A stretch of 44,426 nucleotides of DNA from contig JAISMF010000025.1 in NCBI GenBank assembly GCA_031276865.1, positions 1 to 44,426 of the forward strand, written 5' to 3'. Numbering within the stretch: position 1 is the first letter of the stretch; every line of letters starts with the position of its first letter. Below are positions 15,727 to 25,800 of this stretch, one piece after another. The position numbers were made by a program, and so were the translations under genes. Under the pieces are notes generated by a model. That model was given only the letters and a program-made list of their open reading frames with translations. It searched no databases and was not told the DNA's origin. The stretch is from Deltaproteobacteria bacterium (GTDB lineage Bacteria > Desulfobacterota > Desulfarculia > Adiutricales > Adiutricaceae).

Positions 15727-17694
15727 ATGCCTTCCGCCGACAAACGAGAACTCCATTTCAAGACCCTCCGCGGGAACCTCGATAAGGCCTTCAAATTATT
15801 CGTAACCAAGTTCGTGGAAGAAAAAGAGTATGTTCCGGCGAATTTGTCGCGTCAATATTTAGCGGGGAAGGGCTTGTTTTTTAAACTTCGAGAGGGGATC
15901 CGGGCCGCCAACCTAGCGGCCCAGGGCGCCCTGGAGAGGCTGAAGGCGAAGGACGCGTTGGCCCTCGGCTCTCTGGAGGATGTCGTAAAGGAGGCCGAAG
16001 CGAGACTCTCCGTCGCGAAATTCCTGGAAAAGGTCCTCGAACACCCCTATTCGGGAATCCTCGAAAACATTTCCGCGGTTTCGGAGCCTATCCACCCGAG
16101 CCGGAGGGACGATTTTAAAAACGGGCTTTTGGGCGTCCTGGTCTACGGTTCGCTTATTTATATGGACGTCGAATGGGGCTTGAAGGCTTTTAGGGAAATC
16201 CCCCCCCTTCGGCCGGAGGACATGGAGGGCCCCCTTCGCCGGCGTTTTAAGACCCGGGCGGTCGCGGCCTACAACCTCGTCTACCTTCTCACCAAATCAA
16301 GCGACGACGACTCGGCCAAAGACGTCCTTCGGGAGCTTCGAGATATGGCCGCCCACGGTCAAGCCGTCCTCCTGCGAGAGGAGCTCGCCGGAGGCGAGGC
16401 GTCCATCCCCGAGTTCCATCCGCAAAAATACAACGAGTTTTCGCCGTTCATCCCCGAACTTCCCCTTTTCAGGGCTCCCCACCTCTCCGAAAGCGAGGCG
16501 GAGGCCTTAGGCCAAGAGGAGCCCTTCGTCTTTAAAAGCGCGAATTACGATTCCGCCGTGGAAAAGCCCACGTTGTCCACGGTCATGCGGCGGGCCGCTG
16601 GCTTGGGGCCGCCGGGATCCGTTTCGCGGGCTGGCGACAAGGGAAAGGACCAAATGAAACGCGAGCTTTTAAAGGACGCCGCCTTCAGCTTGGATCTCTT
16701 TTTTCAGGCGAGCGCCATCTCTTGTCGTTTTTTCCAAGGATTCTCTCGCCCGGACGAGGGCTGGGAGCGTTTCAAGCAGGCGGAAGCGTTCCGCGACCCC
16801 CGCTGTTTAAGCGCCACCGTCAGGTTCGCGCGCATGACCTACGAGCTTGTCTCACGCGTCCCCCAAATTAAGGAACTGGACGGGTTATGCCGGGGCTTGC
16901 TAGAATCCTTTGAAGGCCTTGGGGAACACGCTCCGCGCGCGTCCAAGTATTACGCTTGGAGCGTTTTGCTTTACGTCAACCGCTTCATCAAGCGGAAGCC
17001 AGGCCTTGAAACCCTCCCTTATTTTAAAAAAGTCATGGCGTTGGAATCGTTTAAGGAGATTGAGATTATTCAGTCGTACGTGGCCATAACGGTTTCCAAG
17101 GCCCTCGGGGGGGGGCGGGGACTTTCCTCCGAAACCTTTCCCGGTCCGGCCCTCCCCGATGATAATTTCGCCGCCATGCGAGACGTTTACGAGGCGCTCC
17201 TCGGTTTTTCCGGCACCAGCGCGGGGGACCGCGCCTGCGCGGAATTGCGGAGGGATTTACTTGTCGCGGCCATAGCGTCGGATAGGCGGGATCTAGTTGA
17301 CCAGATCCTTGAGGATATCTTGGACGTGGCCGGGGATATGGAACGCCTCACGGCCCTGTCGGCGGTGAGCGTCTATCACTCCCGCGCCGGCCGACTCCCC
17401 GAGGCGGAGGCGCTGATTATCGCCTTCGGAAGACAGCATGAAGTCGCGCCCCAGCTTTTCCACAGCTGGTCCTTCGCCGCGGTTGAGTTAATCCAGGCCC
17501 ACTCCCGGGAAAACAATTCGGCGATGGTTTTAACTTTATCCAAACATTTGGAAAAACAATTGAAACGCTGTCCCGACGACGAGATGTATAGAGCCTTAAT
17601 CCACCCTCTGAGAAAATTTATGAGCGCCGCCATCGAAGTAAAACCCAAGCGCGGCGGCGTTCCGGTGTTCCGGCTGGTGGATGATGATTCCTAA
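15727..17694 (+). CDS. Large soluble alpha-helical protein, function unknown
   Basis: 655 aa with no signal peptide and no membrane segment. I do not recognise a family. The sequence is built of long amphipathic helices (LSVAKFLEKVLEHPYSGI; RRDLVDQILEDILDVAGDM). The C-terminal third (about 520-640) alternates helix pairs in a TPR-like way (SAVSVYHSRAGRLPEAEALI; AVELIQAHSRENNSAMVLTL), suggesting a protein-interaction scaffold. The middle has a less ordered stretch (about 235-310). The start is weakly supported (AGGA 11 bases upstream). It stands alone between a divergent His-rich gene and the AT-rich array. GC content and codon choice match the core genes, so it is probably a real resident gene. 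Confidence 0.75.
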   Translation: MPSADKRELHFKTLRGNLDKAFKLFVTKFVEEKEYVPANLSRQYLAGKGLFFKLREGIRAANLAAQGALERLKAKDALALGSLEDVVKEAEARLSVAKFLEKVLEHPYSGILENISAVSEPIHPSRRDDFKNGLLGVLVYGSLIYMDVEWGLKAFREIPPLRPEDMEGPLRRRFKTRAVAAYNLVYLLTKSSDDDSAKDVLRELRDMAAHGQAVLLREELAGGEASIPEFHPQKYNEFSPFIPELPLFRAPHLSESEAEALGQEEPFVFKSANYDSAVEKPTLSTVMRRAAGLGPPGSVSRAGDKGKDQMKRELLKDAAFSLDLFFQASAISCRFFQGFSRPDEGWERFKQAEAFRDPRCLSATVRFARMTYELVSRVPQIKELDGLCRGLLESFEGLGEHAPRASKYYAWSVLLYVNRFIKRKPGLETLPYFKKVMALESFKEIEIIQSYVAITVSKALGGGRGLSSETFPGPALPDDNFAAMRDVYEALLGFSGTSAGDRACAELRRDLLVAAIASDRRDLVDQILEDILDVAGDMERLTALSAVSVYHSRAGRLPEAEALIIAFGRQHEVAPQLFHSWSFAAVELIQAHSRENNSAMVLTLSKHLEKQLKRCPDDEMYRALIHPLRKFMSAAIEVKPKRGGVPVFRLVDDDS

Positions 17695-17845
17695 AAACGG
17701 ACGCTAACGGGCGGAAGGATCGGATCCTTTCAAAGGCGCGTTTTTGTTCCGGCGCGTCAGGGTGAAAACAAGCTTCGCCGCCCTTGGCTAAAATCACGGG
17801 AATGGTCCCCGGGGAAGGGGGAGCGAGCGCGAACGTGTTTCGTCT

Positions 17846-18652
17846 TAAAATTGACGCGCGCGCGAACAGTCCGAAATTAATCGAAGGATACAGAAATCAT
17901 ACAATATATATACTATTACTACTGATTATGCCGATTGTTAGAAGATGATTTAAGATATCCCTAAAAAGCTGTGGTTTTTGCGGTTACATCGAAAATTGAC
18001 GCGAGCGCGAAAAGTTCGCCTAAAATAATTGAATAGAGATAACGTCGCTAGCGTCCTAAATTAAATTTCGCGTTTTTTCTAACCCAATATATAGGTTATT
18101 ATTTACATAAATTCAGATAAATAGTATGAAGTCAGATAATATCGCTGCCAATTCTCAAATAGGGGCTTTCTGAGTAGTTTTGGCGCGGGATCTCTAAAAG
18201 CTTGACTATACCCGGTTTTAGCCAATGCTTTGTAGAGCTGATCCCGTGTTTAGGACGCTGGTGAGATAACATCTATTATCTAGATTAAATTAAAATATAG
18301 TACGCTTTATAAAGTATGTTGTTTCAAAATCTTCAAACGAAGGGACTTTTCGCATATGCGTCAAATATTGCTGAGAATGCGAAAAGTTTGGCTATAATAA
18401 AAGTGATTAGAGATAACATATAAAATATAGGATATAAGCTACTGTTATATAGTACATAAAGTATATTTTTGCAAAATCTTAAAAACAGCTTGGAATTTTT
18501 GCAAGCGCGTCAAAATTTAAAGCAGCGTGAAGGGCCATGATGCGGCTTAATCCGAGGGGAGTGAAAACGGCGCCGGAACTCCGCTTCCGGCGCCCCGGTG
18601 GGGAAAAGTCCGCGCCGCTAATTAAAAATAGACGCTGGCGCGAAGTTTGCGG
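17846..18652. repeat. Tandem array of ~146-bp units with palindromic cores (left array)
   Basis: Five cores: P1 17846-17871 (right half), P2 17975-18013, P3 18345-18387, P4 18496-18530, P5 18619-18652 (degenerate). The form is TTTTTGC-n-GCGTCAA..TTGACGC-n-GCGAAAA. Core centres are 146, 145 (after subtracting the 219-bp insertion and its 8-bp duplication), 147 and 117 bases apart. P3 has perfect 11-bp outer arms (ACTTTTCGCAT/ATGCGAAAAGT). Spacers share AGAGATAACAT, TATAGTA-n-TAAAGTAT and AAAATCTT. The same unit recurs at 43.7-44.2 kb. Confidence 0.8.
18044..18262. mobile_element. 219-bp non-autonomous transposon derivative with 8-bp target duplication
   Basis: Ends are inverted: CTAGCGTCCTAAA on the left and CCAGCGTCCTAAA reading inward from the right. 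The 8-bp GAGATAAC flanks both sides (18036-18043 and 18263-18270). Removing the insert and one duplication restores a normal 146-bp repeat unit. The right end, reverse-complemented, aligns over about 120 bases with 44279 to the window end (shared AAACCG, GCTTT, CTC-GAAA-CCC blocks). No coding capacity. Confidence 0.8.
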
Positions 18653-18773
18653 TGTTGAGAATGGTTATGCGGCGTTAAGCTACTTGTGGACAAAATTTAT
18701 ATATTAATTCCTTAATTACAAAGCAGTTGGGATATTCTCGTAGGCGCCAAAATTATCGTGATTAAAGAACTGT

Positions 18774-18802
18774 TTGACACTATAAATAACATCATATATT
18801 AT
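18774..18802 (+). promoter_or_regulatory. Sigma70-like promoter of the broken ATPase gene
   Basis: TTGACA (18774-18779), 17-bp spacer, TATTAT (18797-18802). AGGAGGG follows at 18809-18815 and the ATG at 18826, so the leader would be very short. Predicted from consensus only. Confidence 0.45.
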
Positions 18803-18825
18803 ATTAATAGGAGGGCCGTAAGGGA

Positions 18826-20450
18826 ATGGAAAACCTGTTAAAAACTTCATCGGATACTCAAACCTTTGAATTAATCAGGAAAAAAACCTGATTTACGTTG
18901 ATAAAACCGTCTACTTCGCCAAAATGCTCGATAGCGGCAAGAGGATTTTCTTTCTCGCCCGTCCTAGGCGTTTTGGGAAATCTTTGACGGCTTCAACGCT
19001 GGAAACTTTGCTATCCGGAAAAAAAGAGCTTTTCAGAGGATTGGCGGTTGAATCTAGGCTTGACGAGGAATTATTCGCTCCCAGACCAGTCATCTATCTG
19101 GACATGAGCATCGTATCCTCCAGCCACGGAACAGAAATGTTTGAAAAAACTTTAAGATATTACACCGTTGTAGTCGGTGAAAAACTTGGGATAAAGCTGC
19201 CTTTAGATTTACCAAGCAGTTTTCTTTTTTCCTTGTTAATTTAAAATTGCTCTGAAAAATACAACAACAGTATAGCGGTCTTGATTGACGAGTACGATTC
19301 GCCTGTAACGGATATTTTGAATAAACCCGCTGAAGCTAATTCCGTCAGGTTGTTACTTCGTGAATACTATAAGCAGTTGAAGGCTAATGACAGATTACTC
19401 TCTTTTGTTTTTGTGACAGGTGTGACAAAGTATGTTCAGGGCGGATTATATTCGGCTTTTAATAATCCAACGGATATATCTTTCTGGCAAGAATTCGGAG
19501 CGTTAACAGGATTCACCCAGGAAGAAATCGAACGATGCTTTCGAAAAAAACTCGAAGAAGTAGCGATTTATAAAATAATGTCATTGGAAAAAGTATTAGA
19601 AAATATGAAAACGTACTACAACGGTTATAGTTTTGACGGTGTCACGTTTGTTTATAATCCTTATTCCACAATACTTTTTTTAGATACAAGACAGTTTGAT
19701 AATTTCTGGTATCTGTCCGGCTCGTCTGAGCAGATGATTTCATTTTTTAAAAAGAAAAAATTAACGTTTGAACAATTCCGTGGAGCGAAAATCGACAGAT
19801 TCAGGCTTTTAAATCCAAATAAAATGAGATATAGCGATCCTATTGTCTATCTTTATCAGCTGGGTTGTTTAAGTTTGCGTCTAGGTTCGACAGATAAGGT
19901 GTATATAGTAGATTATCCCAATACTGAAGTGAGAGAGTCCACGGCGAGGCATATGATTGAGAATTTTCTTAATTCTCATGATGGAGCGCAAAGCATGTGC
20001 GAAAGTGTTAAAACCGCTTTGTCGAGACGTGATCCTTTCCTCTTGGTAACAGAAATTAATCTGCTGCTCGCATCGCTTCCTCATCAGTATTACGAAAAGA
20101 ATAAAAGAAATGAAGGATTTTATAGTTCAAAAATATTTCTCCTGTTTTATATCATTGGTTTGGATCCCCTTGCCGAAAAAAGCGGAAATCCGGGCGCATC
20201 GGATTTTGTCATCAATTATGAAGAGAAAAGCTGGGTTATCGAAGTTAAGGTGTCTCCTAATAAGGATAAAAGCAGGAAAATCGCCAATGACGCTTTAAAT
20301 CAAATCAAAGAGAAAAATTACGCCGGAGCTTACCGTGATCCCGTCAGTTTGGGGCTCGTGATAGATGATGATACGCGCTCCGTCACGTGGTGGGAATGCC
20401 GAGGCGGGATGGGAGAAAATCCCGATGATATAATTAATGCAACGGATTGA
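18826..20450 (+). pseudogene. AAA-ATPase with PD-(D/E)XK nuclease domain (RPRRFGKS family), one frameshift and one in-frame stop
   Basis: A nearly full-length member of the AAA-ATPase-like/DUF1703 family. AGGAGG and an ATG (18826) begin a frame that ends at a TGA (18889) after seven A residues (18880-18886). One extra A, or a -1 slip on the run, restores the frame NLIYVDKTVYFAKM. ARPRRFGKSLT is the Walker A region and VLIDEYDSPVTD the Walker B. A single in-frame TAA (19242-19244) sits where the paralogue at 27453 has Glu. The rest is intact and ends with the nuclease motif ASDFVINYEEKSWVIEVKV (D...E-x-K). The family is widespread in gut anaerobes; its role is unsettled (mobile or defence-related nuclease suspected). 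AT-rich and foreign-looking against its neighbours. Confidence 0.85.
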
Positions 20451-22851
20451 AAGTGTGGGATACCACAAAAGGGCGCCCAGCTGAGTTAAATTACTCTGGA
20501 AAAGACGGATTTTTTAATTAATAATTAAAACACTTGAGGTTTAGTATTACTTCGGATGTTAAATATTGGAAGCAGCCAGGAACAAGGAAAGGTAAATTGA
20601 CTGTCATTATTCTAATTTTTATCCATCGGGGTAATAGTTAAAGCGATCAGAGCCGAAATATTTATCATGCGAATTTTGATTAAATAATTTTCCATCTCTT
20701 GGAACGATTTTTAGGCGGCGCCCGTAAATATTCCTAATAAGGATCCGGATTTATACACATCTGGCGCCCTCTCGGAGAGAAAACCGTGAGCGCGTCTGAG
20801 CAAAGGATCCGCTTTTAACCTAATTTTTCGTCTATTTAAGCGTTCATGGGCTCGTTTCACCGTATACGCTTAAAATGAATTTACAAATTAACTTCTTATC
20901 CGCGAGAGACGCGTCATCCTCCCGTAAATGACCCCGGATCGGCAAAAAGCGTCCGGAGCTGTTTTCTCCGCCTCTCCTTCGGGATTTTACGGCGCCATGT
21001 CGCTTAAAAAATCCTACCTTCACCGCGGCCGAAACTCTACAAAATATCTTGACGCCGTAGCGTGTCATCCTTATCTCCTGTTGTTCTTTTCCGCGAACGG
21101 ATCCGTTCTCCTAAGGCGTGTCTTTTTTCGCCGTTTAAAAATTGAGGCGCGGGCGGGGCTTGGGGTCGAGACAAACGCGGACGGCGCCGGATCTCCTAAT
21201 TTCCATCAAGGAACCAAGATTTTCCGCGGCGGAAAAACCTGGAGCGTTTACCCCTGGACGGCCCCGCTTGGCGGCGCGCCCCCCCCTTTTTTCCCGCTCC
21301 TCTCGCCGCTTCCTCCCTTCCGGCCGCTTTCAAGCTCCCTGGACTCTCTTTTAAGGCGTCTAGATCGCCTAGGTGGCGGTCATATCGAATTTGATCCCCA
21401 TATATAGACGGGTAGGCTCTTTCGCGGGATCGGCCGCCGCCTCGCTTTCCGTGGCCGGCTGGAGATCTCCGGCCGCTCTACCTCCCCCTTGGCGTCCGAG
21501 CTTCAAACCTCCCCGGCGGCCGCTGAGGCCTTCCAGGCTTCCCCGACTTTCCCCGCGGTCGTTTCCCCGGGAGGGCTCCTTGGCCTTCGGCCGATGGCGG
21601 GGCCGCGCCTTTTTTTGTGTCCGCGGGGAGGCGCCGCTTAAAATCTCCGGGCCATCGCTCTCTTGGAAAGTCGGCGACTTATCGGGAAACCCAATGACGA
21701 GGCGGTCGGGGCGCTCTTAAACGCCCGAGGGCGGACGCCCGCGCCCCTGGCGGGGCCTTTACTCCTCCGGAGGGGCCGGAGCCCTTTGTTCGAAAATCGT
21801 CGGTAAGACCCGGTGAAAGGTGATTTTTCTCCCATTCGAGCGATCTTCTCCGAGTCCCTTTCATCGTCCCTCTTCGGGAGGGGTGCCGGGAGGGGGTCTT
21901 AGTCCCGGCTATGGCGAATTCGTCTTTAGAGGTCTGGCTGGCCCAGCCGCTTGAAAGGTCTCCGCCCCCCCCAGGCCGAGACCCCGGTCTCCGGTCTTCG
22001 CGGGGCCAAAATTCCCTCCCGAAGGGCTTTGAGCGGTCGTTCCGGAAGCTTTTAGCCGAGGCGGGGGCTCGTGTGGGCTGAGCGGGAATCTAAGCCGCCG
22101 GCGCCTTGGCGCCCGCTCGCTTTTTCCGCCCCGTGTCCCCCCCGGGGGCCGTTTTTGGGGGCGGTAAACAGCCAAGGGAGGCTAGGAGATCCCGAAAAAA
22201 GCGCTCCGCCGGGGGCTTGGGTGTTTTCTCCGGCTCCGGCCGGAAAGAGGCCGAAAACGGAGCTTCTTGGGCGGGAAAGTGGCCTTTTTTTTAGAAGACG
22301 CCCGGGAAAAACCCTTTTCTTCCTCTCCGGCGGGGCGGCTCGCTTCTTTTCCGCCCTAATTTCGGGGGGGGCGTCTTGGGCGCTTTCCGCGGCCGTTTTA
22401 AAGCCTCCCCGTTCCTTCTTTCATGATCGCCTCTCAAGGTGATATAGTGATACGCGTTTCCGGTCGCATCCGGTTGAATTCGTCCCGATTTCCGGCTTTA
22501 CCGCCGGCCTTTCTCTTTCCGCGGCGGGTTTCCCCCCCTGAGCCCGGACTTTCCCCCCCGCTTCCCGTCCTTCGCCTCCCCCAGGCCGGCTTGGCTTAGG
22601 GGCGCGGTTCTTTTTCGGGAAAGGGCGGGGGAGGCGCCGGGCGAGGCCGGCCCGACGGTCTGGCCGGAGATAAGGGCGGGCTCCGAGGGCGGATTCGGGA
22701 CGGCCGGAGGCGGGGGAAATAGCCCCAAGCTTAAGCCCCGGAGGGGCTTTGGGGGTCCCTGGCGCCCGTTGGGCGCCCGGGCCGGATTTGGGCGCGGGGT
22801 TTCCATACTCGTAACGGGTTTCATTTCACCTTTTCAAGGCGGATTTTTTCA
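20451..22851. other. 2.4-kb stretch without a supportable gene
   Basis: The first 300 bases are AT-rich and include the 90-bp inverted-repeat element. From about 20900 the sequence is extremely GC-rich, with overlapping open frames on both strands rich in Pro, Arg, Ser and Gly. I reject these as composition effects. No RNA gene is recognised. Confidence 0.5.
20546..20635. mobile_element. 90-bp inverted-repeat element, copy 1
   Basis: Left end ATTACTTCGGATG (20546) and right end CATCGGGGTAAT (20624-20635) are imperfect inverted repeats. The interior shares TTAAATATTGGAA on the left and TCTAAxTTTTATCC on the right with copy 2 at 27260-27349, which has exactly the same length. It lies about 95 bases downstream of the broken ATPase gene. 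MITE-like. Confidence 0.7.
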
Positions 22852-25800
22852 ATGGCGGGGAAGCTGAGCGGAAGACTACGGCTGGTTCTCATCACGGCCC
22901 TGATCCCCCTCCTTTTCGCCTCTTGCGTCGAGCGAGAGGAGGGAGGCTCCCGGGAGGAACTCGTCCAGGGATACATTCGGGACTTTAGGACCATTCCCGG
23001 GGTGACCGAGTCGGAGATAAACGCCGTCTTGAGTTTCCAGGCCCGGGAGCTCTCCTTCAGCTTCGGCACCCAGCCGTCCCCGGAGGCCTTCGAAGACGCC
23101 GAGGGCCGTAAATCGGGGTTTTTAATCGCCTTCGCCGACTTCTTAAGCGAGCTTCTGGGCCTCCAGTTCAAACCCACCTTCTATGAGCGGGGCATTTTAA
23201 GGGAGGCTTTGGAAACGGGCTGGCTGGACTTCTCCTGCGAGGCGGAGTGGCCGGAAAACGACGCCAGGAGGCCGCATTTCGCGACCGACCCCATCTACGT
23301 GCGGGCGGTTAAAGTTTTCAAGCTCAGGGGTACGGACGATCTGCGCGCGATCGCCCGGCAGAGGCCGGTTAAATACGGCTTTCTCGCCGGAGCCGGCATC
23401 GAGGAGAAGGTCCTGGACGCGACTAAATTCCAGGTGGAGACCTTCGTTTTCGGCACCTTGGAGGAGGCCGCCGCGAAGCTTTTAGCCGGGGAGATAGACG
23501 CCTTTTTCGAGGAGTCCGGCGCCTACTCCTATTTCGAGTCCCTGGAGGGGATAGTCTCCGAGGACTACTTCCCCCCCATCGAGCTCCCCCTCTCCTTGGG
23601 GACGGCCAACGCCGAGTACCGGCCCATAATATCCGTGGTGCAGAAGTTTCTGGAGGCCGGGGGCTTCGAGTACCTCTCCGGCCTCTACACCCGCTCCGCC
23701 GTCTTGAACCGGCGGTTCCTCTTCGAGAAGTCCTTAACCAGAGAGGAAAAGGAGTGGCTTTCCGCCAGAATCAAGTTCGCGGGGCCGGTTCTGGTCGCGG
23801 CCGAGCCGGACGACTACCCGGTGAGCTTCTACAACTCCAAGACCCGGGAGTTCCAGGGGATAGCCCACGACATCCTTTCCGACATATCCGAAATCAGCGG
23901 GCTTAAATTCCAAATAGCCAACGACCCCTCCGTGGGGACGGCCGAGCTGGAAAGGATGGTCTCCTACGGGGAGGCCCAGATACTCGCGAACTACAACTTC
24001 ATGGAGGACGTGGGGGGCTATCTCATCGTGCCCCGGCCCCATTCCTACGACCGCTACGCCCTTCTGGCCAACATCGACTCCAACGAGATCCGCTTCAACG
24101 AGATTTTTTACGGGACCGTGGGCCTGGTTAGGGGCGACCGCAAGAGCGATCTCTACCGCAAGTGGTTTCCCAACAGCCGCAACGTGGTCTACTACCCGAC
24201 CATGGAGCGGGCGCTCCAGGCTTTAAGGCGCCGGAACGTGATGTACGTCATGGGATCCACCAACCTCCTTTTAAGCCGCACCAACTACATGGAGGATCCG
24301 GGTTTCAAGGCGGGTTTGGTCTTCGACTACCAGGTGCCCTTCGGCTTCGCTCTGAATCAGGACGAAGAGGAGCTTAGAGCCGTCTTCGACAAGGCCATGG
24401 TCCTATCCGGGGTGGATCAGGCCGACGAGCGCTGGAACACCCGGATGTTCGACTACAACCAGAAGTTTTTACGGGATTTAATCCCCTACTTCGCGGTCTT
24501 TTTGTGTTTGATCCTCTTGATCCTTTTGGGGCTCCTCTACGAGAACCGGAAAAATCGCCGCCTCAACCGCAACCTGGAATCCCTGGTGGACGAGCGCACC
24601 GCGAAGCTCTTGGCCGCCCAGGTGGATCTGGAGCGGGAGCGCCAGCTTTTCCAGCGGATTTTGGAGTCCTGCCCCATCTGCTTCACCATCACCGTGGACG
24701 GGAACATCGCCTTTTTAACCCCCTTCGCCGAGAACTTCCTGGGGAAAAAGAAGGGCGAGACCTTGATGGACCGCTTCGCGGTCAAAGAGGAGCTGGAGGA
24801 GGCTTTAACGCGGCTTCGGGGGGGCGAAGTCTTGAACTGGCGCCCCATGAAGATCGCGCGCGGGGACGGCGAGGTGCGGGAGGTCCTGGTGAACAGCTTC
24901 GTCTCCGACTACTACGGCGACAAGGGGATAATGAGCTGGTTCACGGACGTGACCGAATTGAGGGAGAACGCCAGGGATCTGGCCCTGGCTAGGGACATAG
25001 CCGAGGACAGCGCCCGGGCCAAAAGCGAGTTTCTGGCCAATATGAGCCACGAGATACGGACCCCCATGAACGCCATCGTGGGGGTGACCCAGCTCACCTT
25101 GCAAACGGATTTGTCCGACACCCAGCGCGACTACCTCACCATGATCCAGCAGGCGGCCAAGTCTCTTTTGGGGATAATTAACGACATCTTGGATTTTTCC
25201 AAAATAGAGGCCGGAAAGCTCACCATGGAGCGCATCCCCTTCAATTTGGAGGAGGTGGTGGACAACGCCGTGAACCTTTCCCAGGTGAGGGCCAACGAGA
25301 AGAACCTGGAGCTCATCTTGGAAATCTCCCCTTCGGTTCCCACCTCTTTGGTGGGCGACCCCATGCGTCTGGGCCAGGTCATGAACAACCTCCTCTCCAA
25401 CGCCGTGAAGTTCACCGAGAGGGGGAGGGTGGTTTTAAAGATATCCATCCTCCAGGAAACCGAGGGGCAGGTGATCTTAAAGTTCGCCATCCAGGACACC
25501 GGAATCGGGCTCACCCGGGAGCAGATATCCCGGCTGTTCACCGCCTTCAACCAGGCCGACAGTTCCGTCACCCGGCGTTTCGGCGGCTCGGGTTTGGGCC
25601 TCGCCATCTCCAAAAGGCTTGTCGAGATGATGGGCGGAAACATCTGGTGCGAGGGCAAGGCGGGGGAGGGATCCACCTTCTCCTTTACCGGCATCTTCGG
25701 CGTCAGGGACGCCGATAAGCGCTACGCCACCTCCCGGGAGGACTTCAAGGGCCTCCTCGCCTTGGCCGTGGACGACTCTCCGCCGGCCCTAACCGTCATC

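Larger units (their letters stand above)
17695..18825. other. AT-rich island with 146-bp repeat array
   Basis: No gene. After about 140 GC-rich bases (with the palindrome AAGGATCGGATCCTT near 17720) the sequence becomes AT-rich and consists largely of the tandem palindrome array, one inserted transposon derivative, a GC hairpin (GGCGCCGGAA 18569-18578 with TTCCGGCGCC 18585-18594) and the promoter of the broken ATPase gene. Confidence 0.6.

Noticed and set aside
17846..18652. CRISPR array
   Set aside because: The repeat cores are diverged, the spacing is about 146 bp, and the spacers are related to each other. No cas gene is in the window.
20928..22824. Several GC-rich open frames on both strands before the hybrid kinase
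   Set aside because: They overlap each other and read as Pro/Arg/Gly-rich strings with no family features; they are stop-poor only because of GC content.
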